DNA from: Pseudomonadota bacterium
GTDB lineage: Bacteria; Pseudomonadota; Alphaproteobacteria; Sphingomonadales; Sphingomonadaceae
DNA length: 28,094 nucleotides
Reading direction: 5' to 3'
Assembly (NCBI GenBank): GCA_029781465.1
Contig: JAKOWQ010000406.1
Location: 1 to 28,094, forward strand
Within the stretch, counting starts at the first letter, position 1, and each line of letters begins with the position of its first letter. Below are positions 1 to 7,514 of this stretch, in pieces. Under the pieces are notes generated by a model, which had not been told where the DNA came from, searched no databases, and saw only the letters and a program-made list of their open reading frames with translations. The translations under genes and the position numbers were made by a program.

Positions 1-114
1 GAAACCCAGCGGGGCCAGCTGCGCCTCAAGGCAGTCGAACACCAGGCCCGCGGCCGGGGTCACGCTGGGGCAGGCGATCAGCGCCTCGGCAAGGTCTAGC
101 ACGGTCGGGGTCAT
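1..114 (-). CDS. dapE: Succinyl-diaminopimelate desuccinylase, N-terminal fragment
   Basis: Only the first 38 codons are present; the gene runs off the left edge. The visible peptide begins MTPTVLDLAEALIACPSVTP and continues with a 'LEAQLAPLGF' segment. This matches the DapE N-terminus, where a 'LxLAxxLIxxPSVTP' helix precedes the 'LexxLexlGF' stretch. DapE is a zinc-dependent cytosolic M20-family amidohydrolase. It removes succinate from N-succinyl-LL-diaminopimelate in the lysine and peptidoglycan precursor pathway. The metal-binding histidines lie outside the window, so the call rests on the N-terminal pattern alone. A related M20 peptidase is possible but less likely. It is divergent from the cupin gene, and both would be served by the 53-base gap between them. 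Confidence 0.75.
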   Translation of the reverse strand, partial: MTPTVLDLAEALIACPSVTPAAGLVFDCLEAQLAPLGF

Positions 115-167
115 GGCATAGCAGCGCATATGGTGTATGCCCGCTCCATACAAGCCGGAGCGCGACC

Positions 168-617
168 ATGCCCAAGCTCGATCTCGATGCCATCCCCCAG
201 ACCAATGCCACCGGCTATCCTCCGCACTACGCCGATGTGGTGCAGGGCCGCTGGTACCGCCGTCTGGCTCCCGTGGCCGGGCTGGAGGATTTCGGCGCCA
301 GCCATGTGGTGCTCCAGCCCGGCGCCTGGTCCGCCCAGCGCCATTGGCACGAGGGCGAGGACGAGTTGGTGGTGATGCTGAGCGGCGAGGCGGTGCTGGT
401 GGACGATACGGGCGAAACCCCGATGCGCGCGGGCGATGTTGCCGCCTTCCCCAAGAACGACGGCAACGGCCACGTGCTCCAGAATCGCTCGGATGCGCCC
501 TGCGTCTTTGTCGCGATCGGGCGGGTGGCCGATACCGCCTGCCACTATCCGGATATCGACATGCACCTGTTCGCCGGGACGGGGCGGCAGAAGCGCAAGG
601 ACGGCAGCGACTTTTGA
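168..617 (+). CDS. Cupin domain protein
   Basis: A 149-residue single-domain cupin. The metal-binding first cupin motif is complete: H59, H61 and E65 (in RHWHEGEDE), with H102 supplying the second-motif histidine (GNGHVLQN). A conserved glycine-rich turn lies between (LSGEAV, MRAGD). There is no signal peptide, so it is cytosolic. The start is supported by GGAG eight bases upstream of the ATG. Members of this group are usually annotated only as cupin-fold proteins, with possible dioxygenase, isomerase or sugar-binding roles. The sequence gives no substrate. It is divergent from dapE and convergent with the GST gene, so context adds little. Confidence 0.85.
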   Translation: MPKLDLDAIPQTNATGYPPHYADVVQGRWYRRLAPVAGLEDFGASHVVLQPGAWSAQRHWHEGEDELVVMLSGEAVLVDDTGETPMRAGDVAAFPKNDGNGHVLQNRSDAPCVFVAIGRVADTACHYPDIDMHLFAGTGRQKRKDGSDF

Positions 618-621
618 AGGG

Positions 622-1299
622 TTACTTCTTCGCCGCGGCTGCGGCGCTGTCCCACTGCTCGATCACCCATTCCTCGTTCTCGGCGGCCTCGACCCAGGCC
701 TGGAGCCATTCGTGCTCCCACACCGCTTCCATATAGGCGAGCGCGAAGCCCGGCACGCCGATCCGATAGGTGATGAAGCGGCTGACAACCGGCGCATAGA
801 TGATGTCGGCGGCACTGAAGGTGCCGAACAGGAACGGTCCGCCCTTGCCGAAACGCGCCCGTGCCTCAGCCCACAAGGTCAGGATGCGCACGATATCGGC
901 GCGCGCGGCCTCGCTGATCTCCCAACCGTCGACCTGGCGGCGGATGCTCATCGGGCATTCGCTGCGCAGCGCCTGGTAGGAGCTGTGCATTTCCGCAACC
1001 ATCGAGCGCGCCATGGCCCTCGCATCGTCGGCCTTGGGCCAGAACCGCTCGCGCCCGACCTTGTCGGCCAGGTATTCGATGATCGCCAGGCTGTCCCACA
1101 CCACCGCATCGCCATCCCACAGCACCGGGACCTTGCCCGAGGAGGGGGCGATTTCCTCGTTCTGCTTTTTCCGCTGATCCCAGTCCTCGCCATAGAGCGG
1201 GACGGTGATCTCCTCGAAGTGCAGCCCCGATTGCTTGGCCGCCAGCCAGCCGCGCAGCGACCAGCTCGAATAGTTCTTGTTGCCGATGATGAGCTTCAT
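622..1299 (-). CDS. Glutathione S-transferase family protein
   Basis: 225 residues, typical for a soluble bacterial GST. The N-terminal thioredoxin-like domain spans about residues 1-80. It opens MKLIIGNKNYSSWSLR, and the SSWS cluster at 11-14 should supply the glutathione-activating serine. The cis-proline is P58 (GKVPVL) and the gamma-glutamyl-binding pair is D69-S70. An all-helical C-terminal domain follows from about residue 90. The 'GNKNYSSWSLR' opening is common in alphaproteobacterial GSTs of unassigned class. It is probably a cytosolic detoxification or reductive enzyme; the substrate cannot be inferred. It ends five bases from the end of the convergent cupin gene and is divergent from the VOC gene. 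Confidence 0.92.
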   Translation of the reverse strand: MKLIIGNKNYSSWSLRGWLAAKQSGLHFEEITVPLYGEDWDQRKKQNEEIAPSSGKVPVLWDGDAVVWDSLAIIEYLADKVGRERFWPKADDARAMARSMVAEMHSSYQALRSECPMSIRRQVDGWEISEAARADIVRILTLWAEARARFGKGGPFLFGTFSAADIIYAPVVSRFITYRIGVPGFALAYMEAVWEHEWLQAWVEAAENEEWVIEQWDSAAAAAKK

Positions 1300-1361
1300 G
1301 GCATAGCGGGCTAATCATTCAGGCAGAGCCTGTCGAGTCTGAACCAAGCCAAGGAAAGCCG

Positions 1362-1781
1362 ATGACCCTGCGCCCCTTTCATCTTGCCTTCCCGGTCCGC
1401 GATCTGGCCGAGGCGCGCGCCTTCTGGGGCGGGGTGATGGGCTGCGCGGAGGGGCGCAGTTCGGACAGCTGGATCGATTTCGACTTCTATGGTCATCAGA
1501 TCGTCGCCCACTGTACCGGCGAGGCGGCGAGCGATGCGGGCAACAATCCGGTCGATGGCCACGGTGTGCCGGTGCCGCATTTCGGGATCGTGCTTGCGAT
1601 GGACGATTGGGAGGCTCTTGCCGAGCGCCTGAAAGCGGCGGGTACCAGGTTCGAGATCGAACCCTATGTCCGCTTCAAGGGCCAGGTGGGCGAGCAGGCA
1701 ACCATGTTCTTCCGCGATCCCAGCGGAAATGCCATTGAAATGAAAGCCTTCGCCGATCTGGGTCAGCTGTTTGCAAAGTGA
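1362..1781 (+). CDS. VOC (glyoxalase/bleomycin-resistance fold) family protein
   Basis: 139 residues with two beta-alpha-beta-beta-beta modules, as in vicinal oxygen chelate proteins. Candidate metal ligands are H7 (RPFHLAFPVRDL), H73 (PHFGIV) and E126 (GNAIEMK). The PVRDLxxARxFW and FFRDPSGNAIE signatures are both intact. Start choice is supported by AAGGAAAG just upstream of the ATG. It is probably a small metal-dependent isomerase, lyase or dioxygenase-like enzyme in the cytosol; the reaction cannot be deduced. It is divergently paired with the GST gene across 62 bases. Both families often act on thiol conjugates, so co-regulation is conceivable but not shown. Confidence 0.88.
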   Translation: MTLRPFHLAFPVRDLAEARAFWGGVMGCAEGRSSDSWIDFDFYGHQIVAHCTGEAASDAGNNPVDGHGVPVPHFGIVLAMDDWEALAERLKAAGTRFEIEPYVRFKGQVGEQATMFFRDPSGNAIEMKAFADLGQLFAK

Positions 1782-1792
1782 CGGCCGTCATC

Positions 1793-1822
1793 CTGTCGCA
1801 ACAGCATCGCACAATCGTCAGC
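1793..1822 (+). promoter_or_regulatory. Phased 7-bp repeats, Pho-box-like
   Basis: Three related heptamers, TGTCGCA, CATCGCA and CGTCAGC, begin at 1794, 1805 and 1816. They are exactly 11 bp apart with 4-bp spacers, which is the geometry of PhoB boxes. The first unit (CTGTCGC) matches the classical CTGTCAT at five positions; the others are weaker. The site lies about 90 bases before the TonB-dependent receptor and phosphodiesterase genes. It is a candidate only. Confidence 0.3.
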
Positions 1823-1913
1823 AAAGCTTCACTGCCTAGACGCTGAAACGGCATCTTGGCGTAACACGCCGCTCTTAACCGCCCTCGTCGTTACACCATC
1901 AACGGGGGTTTCC

Positions 1914-4172
1914 ATGCGCCGATTCTCTGTCTTCCTGCTCGCTTCCGTCGCCTTCATTCCGCAAGCCGCTCTGGCCGCCGCCGATGCCGCCGCCGACGAA
2001 GGCGATGCCGCTACCGATACGGAAATCGTGGTCTATGGTCAGGGCCAGTCCAAGCAGGTGCAGGAAGTTCGCGCCGCACAGATTGCCGAGCTTGCCCCAG
2101 GCTCAAGCCCGATCCGCGCAATCGAAAAGCTGCCTAGCGTCAACATTCAGTCGGCCGATGCCTTCGGCAACTACGAATGGTCGACCCGGGTCACGATCCG
2201 CAGTTTCAACCAGAACCAGCTGGGCTTCACCTTCGACGGGATTCCGCTTGGCGACATGAGCTATGGTAACCACAACGGTCTGCACATCAGCCGCGTCGTC
2301 AGTCCCGAGAACATTTCCTCCGTGCGCGTTTCGCAGGGCGCCGGGGCGATCGGCACCCAGTCAACCAGCTCGCTGGGCGGCACGGTCGAGACGCTTTCGC
2401 TCGATCCCAAGGACCGGCTCGGTATCAACGCCAACGGCACCTATGGCAGCAATGAAACGATCCGAGGCTTTGCCCGGGTCAATGTCGGCAACCCGGACGG
2501 TGCGCGTGGCTTCGTATCTTATGCCTATGGCACCACCGACAAGTACCGTGGCACCGGCAAGCAGGATCAGCACATGATCAACGCCAAGATCGTGGTGCCG
2601 CTTGGTGAGGCAAAGATCGACGGCTGGTTCTCCTGGTCCGACCGGCGCGAGCAGGACTATCAAGACATGTCGCTCGATATGCTCAGCCGTCTCGGCTACG
2701 GCTGGGACAACGCCTATCCCGATTATGCTGCGGCCCTGCTCTATGCCGATATTGGCAACAATCGCGGAGAAACCGGCGCGCCGGTTTCCAACGCCGCAGC
2801 GGGAACGGTTTACCCTGACAACGTGGCGACGGTTGACGATGCCTATTACGATGCCTCGGGCCTGCGCAAGGATACCGTCGCCGCGCTCGGCATCACCGCG
2901 CCGATCGGCGAGAGCGCCCGATTTGCGCTCAAGGGTTACTACCACAAGAACAAGGGCATGGGCCTGTGGGCCACGCCTTATGTGCCCAGCCCCAACGGGG
3001 TGCCGATCTCGGTCCGCACCACCGAATACGATATTGAGCGCACCGGCCTGTTCGGCAATTTCGATGTCGATCTTGGCAGCAACCACCTGAGCATCGGCGG
3101 CTGGTGGGAACACAACGATTTCCATCAGGCGCGCCGCTTCTATGCGATGCCCAGCCGCACCCAGGCGCTCGATTTCCGGGTCTATCCGACCAACGCGTTC
3201 TTCACCCAATGGGAATTCGATTTCGCCACCGAAACGCTGCAATACCATGTTTCCGACGAGATCGAACTTGGCGACCTCAAGCTCGATCTGGGCTGGAAGG
3301 GCTTCCGGGTCGAGAACAAGGCCACCGCCGTGATCCAGGCCAGCTTCCCCCAGGGCAAGATCGCGGCCGAGGACTGGTTCCAGCCTCATGCCGGTGCGAC
3401 CCTGAAACTGGGCGGAAACGGTGAGTTGTTTGCCGGGTTCACCCAGGCCACCCGTGCTTTCGCCTCGGCCACCACCACCGGGCCATTCAGCACCACCCAA
3501 GCCGGCTTCGATGCGATCAAGGGATCGCTCAAGCCCGAGAGCTCGGATACCTACGAGCTTGGCGCGCGCTACAACGATGGCCGCTTCAACGGGGTAATCG
3601 GGGTCTATCTGGTCAACTTCCACAACCGCCTGCTCTCGGCGGCGAGTGGATCGAGCATCGTCGGTAGCCCCTCGGTGCTGCAGAACGTCGGCGCGGTGCG
3701 GTCGGTCGGGTTCGAGGCTGCGGGCGATATCAAGCTGGGCGCCGGTTTCAGCCTGTTCGCATCCTATAGCTACACCGACGCGACCTATCAGAACGATGTC
3801 TACAACGTGTCTGGTGTGTTGCTGGCGGCGATCAAGGGCAAGACCGTGGTCGACAGCCCCCGCCACCTGCTGCGCGGCGAGTTGAGCTATGATTCCGGGC
3901 CGCTGTTCGGGCGGATCGGCGTCAACTACATGTCGGAGCGCTTCTTTACCTACACCAACGACAAGTCGGTTCCGGGCCGTGCCCTGGTGGACGCAACCCT
4001 TGGTTATCGGGTAACCGACGGGATCGAAGTGCAGCTCAACGCAAACAACTTGTTCGACAAGCAGTACGTGGCGACGGTCGGCTCGGGCGGTTTCGGCAAC
4101 AGCGGCGATCGCCAGACGCTGCTGGTTGGCGCTCCGCAGCAGTTCTTCGTCACCCTCAAGACGGAGTTCTGA
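1914..4172 (+). CDS. TonB-dependent outer-membrane receptor
   Basis: 752 residues. A signal peptide (MRRFSVFLLASVAFIPQAALA) is followed by a TonB-box-like TEIVVYGQ around residues 36-43. A plug domain follows at about 55-165 (IRAIEKLPSVNI, TIRSFNQNQ, FDGIPLGD, VSQGAGAIG, SSLGGTVE). The rest is a beta-barrel with a SSDTYELGARY segment, a NNLFDKQY motif near the C-terminus and the terminal phenylalanine typical of outer-membrane barrels. It would import a bound ligand into the periplasm using TonB-ExbBD energy. The ligand is not evident. A secreted NPP-type phosphodiesterase begins four bases downstream, suggesting an organophosphate or nucleotide-type substrate. That is inference; many sphingomonad receptors are siderophore or sugar transporters. 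Confidence 0.95.
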   Translation: MRRFSVFLLASVAFIPQAALAAADAAADEGDAATDTEIVVYGQGQSKQVQEVRAAQIAELAPGSSPIRAIEKLPSVNIQSADAFGNYEWSTRVTIRSFNQNQLGFTFDGIPLGDMSYGNHNGLHISRVVSPENISSVRVSQGAGAIGTQSTSSLGGTVETLSLDPKDRLGINANGTYGSNETIRGFARVNVGNPDGARGFVSYAYGTTDKYRGTGKQDQHMINAKIVVPLGEAKIDGWFSWSDRREQDYQDMSLDMLSRLGYGWDNAYPDYAAALLYADIGNNRGETGAPVSNAAAGTVYPDNVATVDDAYYDASGLRKDTVAALGITAPIGESARFALKGYYHKNKGMGLWATPYVPSPNGVPISVRTTEYDIERTGLFGNFDVDLGSNHLSIGGWWEHNDFHQARRFYAMPSRTQALDFRVYPTNAFFTQWEFDFATETLQYHVSDEIELGDLKLDLGWKGFRVENKATAVIQASFPQGKIAAEDWFQPHAGATLKLGGNGELFAGFTQATRAFASATTTGPFSTTQAGFDAIKGSLKPESSDTYELGARYNDGRFNGVIGVYLVNFHNRLLSAASGSSIVGSPSVLQNVGAVRSVGFEAAGDIKLGAGFSLFASYSYTDATYQNDVYNVSGVLLAAIKGKTVVDSPRHLLRGELSYDSGPLFGRIGVNYMSERFFTYTNDKSVPGRALVDATLGYRVTDGIEVQLNANNLFDKQYVATVGSGGFGNSGDRQTLLVGAPQQFFVTLKTEF

Positions 4173-4176
4173 TCCG

Positions 4177-5520
4177 ATGAAGCCGATGCTGTTCGCGCTC
4201 TCGATCCTCGCCCTTGCGCTGCCGTGTGCGGCGCAGGCCAGGCCGGTGCTGATGATCTCGATCGATGGGCTGCGTCCTGGCGATGTGATCGAAGCCGAAC
4301 AGCGGGGACTGAAGGTTCCGAACCTGCGCCGTCTGCTTGACGAGGGTGCCCATGCCGAAGGGGTGATCGGGGTTCTGCCGACGGTGACCTATCCCAGCCA
4401 TACCACCTTGCTTACCGGGGCCAGCCCGGCTGCGCACGGGATCGTCAACAATACCACCTTCGATCCGCTGCAGATCAACCAGGGCGGGTGGTACTGGTAT
4501 GCCAGCGACATCAAGGTTCCGACGCTGTGGTCAGCAGCCGGTGCGGCGGGGCTGAGTGTGGGCAACGTCCATTGGCCGGTCAGCGTCGGGGCCGATGGCA
4601 TCGCCTGGAACCTGGCGCAGATCTGGCGCACCGGCCATGCCGACGATGCCAAGCTGGTGGCTGCGCTTTCTACGACCGGACTGATCCCCGAGCTCGAAGC
4701 CGACACCGGCCTCGTTTATGCCCAGGGAATCGACGAAGGGATCGAGGGCGACGAGAACCGTGGCACCTTCGCGCTCAGCCTGATCCGCAGGCACAAGCCG
4801 GATTTCCTGACGGTCTATTTCACCGCGCTGGATCATCAGCAGCACCAGGACGGTCCCGATACGCCGGGCGCGCGGGCCGTGCTCGAGCGGATCGATGTGC
4901 TGGTCGGCAAGGTCGTGGAAGCAGAGCTTGTCGCGCACGGCGATGCCACGATTGCACTGGTGAGCGACCACGGCTTTGAACCGATCGGGCACGAAACCAG
5001 CCTGTTCCGCGCATTCATCGATGCCGGGCTGATCCGGCTTGGCAGTGATGGCAAGGTCGCCGGGTGGGATGCAATGCCCTGGCCGTCGGGCGGATCGGTC
5101 GCGGTGGTGCTCGCCCGGCCCGAGGACGCCGCGCTTGAAGCCCGGGTTGGCGAGCTCTTGCGGCGGCTTGCCGCCGATCCCGCCAACGGAATCGCTGCGG
5201 TGGCTGACAAGGCCCAGATCGCCGCGCTCCATGCCGATCCGCAGGCGAGCTTCTATCTCGACATGCAGCTGGGCTGGAGCGCAGCGGGCTTTGCCGGAGC
5301 CGAGGCGCCGCTGGCGGGAACGCCGCACTACAAGGGCACCCACGGCTATTTTCCCACCGCCGCTCACCTGCGCTCGACCTTCATCATCGTGGGGCCCGGG
5401 ATCGCGCCGGGCCGCTCGCTTGGGCTGATCGACATGCGCGCGATCGCACCAACCCTGGCGCGAGTGCTTGGAGTGAAGTTGTCGGGCGCGGAGCTGCCCC
5501 CGCTCGATCTGGCAGAATAG
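4177..5520 (+). CDS. Secreted NPP-type nucleotide pyrophosphatase/phosphodiesterase
   Basis: 447 residues from the ATG four bases after the receptor stop; an earlier in-frame ATG lies inside the receptor gene and yields no signal peptide. A signal peptide (about 1-21, ending CAAQA) points to the periplasm or outside. All alkaline-phosphatase-superfamily metal ligands are visible: D30 (ISIDGLRP), nucleophile T71 in PTVTYPSH, D219 and H223 (ALDHQQH), D264-H265 (VSDHGF) and H389 (KGTHGYFP). The PTxTxPxHxTLxTGxxPxxHGI signature is diagnostic of the ectonucleotide pyrophosphatase/phosphodiesterase family. These are two-zinc enzymes that cleave phosphodiester or pyrophosphate bonds. It is probably co-transcribed with the receptor, with hydrolysis products or substrates linked to that transporter. 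The precise substrate (nucleotide, lipid head group or glycerophosphodiester) is unknown. Confidence 0.92.
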   Translation: MKPMLFALSILALALPCAAQARPVLMISIDGLRPGDVIEAEQRGLKVPNLRRLLDEGAHAEGVIGVLPTVTYPSHTTLLTGASPAAHGIVNNTTFDPLQINQGGWYWYASDIKVPTLWSAAGAAGLSVGNVHWPVSVGADGIAWNLAQIWRTGHADDAKLVAALSTTGLIPELEADTGLVYAQGIDEGIEGDENRGTFALSLIRRHKPDFLTVYFTALDHQQHQDGPDTPGARAVLERIDVLVGKVVEAELVAHGDATIALVSDHGFEPIGHETSLFRAFIDAGLIRLGSDGKVAGWDAMPWPSGGSVAVVLARPEDAALEARVGELLRRLAADPANGIAAVADKAQIAALHADPQASFYLDMQLGWSAAGFAGAEAPLAGTPHYKGTHGYFPTAAHLRSTFIIVGPGIAPGRSLGLIDMRAIAPTLARVLGVKLSGAELPPLDLAE

Positions 5521-5634
5521 GCCCGGCGACAATCGGCGGACGAGTGCGTGCCAGGCGTGCCATGGCAATGAGGATGCTTTCACCCGGGCGCGGCAGGGTC
5601 TAGGTTCGCCTGCATTCGAAGTGAAAGGCGCCGT

Positions 5635-6867
5635 ATGGAGATCGATCGCAGGACCTTGTTCGGGGCGGCGACGCTGCCGCTTGCCACGGGATCGCTTGGC
5701 GCTGGCGTGGCGGGCGAAGACTGGGATTCTCTTGCGCGGCGCTATGACGTGACCCGCGATGTGATCCAGCTCGAGCACGGCAACTGGGGGATGATGGCGC
5801 GCCCGGTGCTTGATGCCTACAAGGCAATGGTCGAGCGGGTGAACCGCGATACCAGCTATTACGCGCGCCGCACCATGATCGGCGATCTCGAAGCGGTTCG
5901 GGCGCGGCTGGCCGGGGCGATGGGCGTTGCGCCCGACGAACTTGCCCTGACCCGCAATGCAACAGAGGCGATGAAGGCGCTGATCTTGCAGTACAACCGC
6001 CTCAAGCCCGGTGATGCGGTGCTCTATGCCGATCTCGACTACGATTCGATGCAGGCGGCGATGGAATCGCTCGCGGCGCGGCGCGGGGTGCGGGTGATCC
6101 GGATCGCCCTGCCCGAGCCCGCGACGCACGAGTCGCTGATCGGTGCCTATCGGGCCGCCTTCGATGCCGATCCGGCGATCCGGATGGCGCTGCTGACCCA
6201 TGTCAGCCACCGCACCGGGCTGGTTCTGCCGGTCGCCGGGATCGCCGCGATCGCGCGCGAACGCGGGATCGATGTGCTGGTCGATGCGGCGCACAGCGTC
6301 GGGCAACTCGATTTCCGTCTGCAGGATCTCCAAGCCGATTTCGTGGGCTTCAACCTGCACAAATGGATCGGCGCACCGCTGGGAGTGGGCGCGCTCTACA
6401 TCCGCCGCGAACGGATCGAGGCGATCGATCCCGACCCGGCCGAAAGCCCGCGCGCCGTCGGCATCCTCGCCCGGGTTCACACCGGCACTCCAGACTATGC
6501 CGCGCAGCTGACGCTTCCCACCGCGCTCGATTTCCAGGCCGCGATCGGCGCGCCGCGCCGCGAAGCCCGGTTGAAAGCACTGCGCGACCGCTGGGTGAGG
6601 CCGCTGCGCGATCTGCCGCAGGTGCAGATCCTCACCCCTGACGATTCGCGGCTCTATGGCGCGATCACTTCCTTCCGGCTCAGCGGACGCACCTCGCACG
6701 ACGAGAATGTTGCGCTGGCCCGGGCGCTGCTGGAAAAATACCGGATATTTGCCGTGCACCGCGACGGCCTGGCCTCGGGATCGTGCGTGCGCATCACGCC
6801 TTCGCTGGCGACCCATATGGCCGATCTCGACCGGCTGGTGATGGCGATCCGGGCGCTGGCGGGCTAA
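5635..6867 (+). CDS. Class V aminotransferase-fold PLP enzyme with Tat-like leader
   Basis: 410 residues. The N-terminus reads MEIDRRTLFGAATLPLATG, a twin-arginine-like motif (R5-R6) followed by a weakly hydrophobic stretch. This suggests export of the folded holoenzyme. The fold-type I PLP enzyme follows, with N108-A-T for phosphate contact, D217 in VDAAHSVGQ for the pyridine nitrogen and Schiff-base lysine K243 in FNLHKWIGAPLG. It resembles isopenicillin-N-epimerase-like / cysteine-desulfurase-like class V proteins; the actual reaction is not known. AAAGGC lies just before the ATG. A 114-base gap separates it from the phosphodiesterase gene, so co-transcription is possible but unproven. It ends four bases before the convergent engB. 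Confidence 0.88.
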   Translation: MEIDRRTLFGAATLPLATGSLGAGVAGEDWDSLARRYDVTRDVIQLEHGNWGMMARPVLDAYKAMVERVNRDTSYYARRTMIGDLEAVRARLAGAMGVAPDELALTRNATEAMKALILQYNRLKPGDAVLYADLDYDSMQAAMESLAARRGVRVIRIALPEPATHESLIGAYRAAFDADPAIRMALLTHVSHRTGLVLPVAGIAAIARERGIDVLVDAAHSVGQLDFRLQDLQADFVGFNLHKWIGAPLGVGALYIRRERIEAIDPDPAESPRAVGILARVHTGTPDYAAQLTLPTALDFQAAIGAPRREARLKALRDRWVRPLRDLPQVQILTPDDSRLYGAITSFRLSGRTSHDENVALARALLEKYRIFAVHRDGLASGSCVRITPSLATHMADLDRLVMAIRALAG

Positions 6868-6871
6868 CCTC

Positions 6872-7510
6872 TCAGACCAGTGTATCGCCCAGCACGGAGG
6901 CGCGCAGTTCCTCGATCCCCATGCCTTTTTCGGACGAAGTGACCGCCACCATGGGAAAGGCCGCCGGGTGCTTGCGAGCCTCGGCCATGGTTTCGGCCAG
7001 AACCTTGTCGAGCTCGCTCGCCTTGATCTTGTCGGCCTTGGTCAGCACCAGCCGGTAGCCGACCGCCGACTGATCGAGCATCTGCATCATCTCGCGGTCG
7101 ACATCCTTGATTCCGTGGCGGCTGTCGATCAGCACCAAGACGCGTTTCAGCACCACCCGACCGCGCAGGAAATCGCGCACCAGCCGCTTCCATTGCTCGA
7201 CCACCTTGGGCGGGGCCTTGGCGAAGCCATAACCGGGCATATCGACCAGCCTGAGCCGGGTAGGCTCACCAACCTCGAAGAAATTGAGTTCCTGCGTGCG
7301 CCCCGGGGTGACCGAGGTGCGGGCGATCGCCTTGCGCCCGGTCAGCGCGTTGAGCAGGCTGCTCTTGCCCACGTTCGATCGCCCGGCAAAGGCGATCTCG
7401 GGGGCATCGGGCTCCGGCAGGAATTTCAGCGCCGGGGCCGAAAGCAGGAATTCGACCCGGCCCGCGAACAGGCGGCGGGCCTGTTCGGCAAGGTCATGCT
7501 CATCGCTCAC
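6872..7510 (-). CDS. engB: Ribosome-biogenesis GTPase EngB (YihA/YsxC)
   Basis: 212 residues from a GTG at 7510, four bases after the yidC stop and preceded by GGAG inside the yidC end. An upstream in-frame ATG at 7591 would add 27 arginine-rich residues overlapping yidC and is rejected. GTPase motifs are G1 GRSNVGKS (43-50), switch-I threonines near 65-69, G3 DMPG (90-93) and G4 TKAD (157-160). GRSNVGKSSLLNAL and DMPGYGFAKAP are hallmarks of EngB, a GTPase required for late assembly of the large ribosomal subunit. It is the last gene of the rpmH-rnpA-yidD-yidC-engB run and is presumably translationally coupled to yidC. Confidence 0.96.
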   Translation of the reverse strand: MSDEHDLAEQARRLFAGRVEFLLSAPALKFLPEPDAPEIAFAGRSNVGKSSLLNALTGRKAIARTSVTPGRTQELNFFEVGEPTRLRLVDMPGYGFAKAPPKVVEQWKRLVRDFLRGRVVLKRVLVLIDSRHGIKDVDREMMQMLDQSAVGYRLVLTKADKIKASELDKVLAETMAEARKHPAAFPMVAVTSSEKGMGIEELRASVLGDTLV

Positions 7511-7514
7511 CGGA

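Noticed and set aside
126..140. GCATA-N5-TATGC dyad between dapE and the cupin gene
   Set aside because: Five-base arms are too short to distinguish from chance without conservation data.
1858..1870. GGCGT-AAC-ACGCC hairpin before the TonB-dependent receptor, considered as a riboswitch or terminator
   Set aside because: The stem is only five pairs and lacks a T tract or any larger conserved structure.
2361..3866. A 501-codon minus-strand frame inside the TonB-dependent receptor gene
   Set aside because: Antisense shadow with no domains or ribosome-binding site; the receptor is clear on the other strand.
5558..5567. Palindrome TGCCATGGCA between the phosphodiesterase and aminotransferase genes
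   Set aside because: Ten-base palindromes of this composition are frequent by chance and there is no promoter or T tract beside it.
4531..6816. A 761-codon open frame on the minus strand across the phosphodiesterase and aminotransferase genes
   Set aside because: It is antisense to two well-supported genes and crosses their intergenic gap. Its product is Arg/Gly/His-rich without recognisable domains, as expected for shadow frames in GC-rich DNA.
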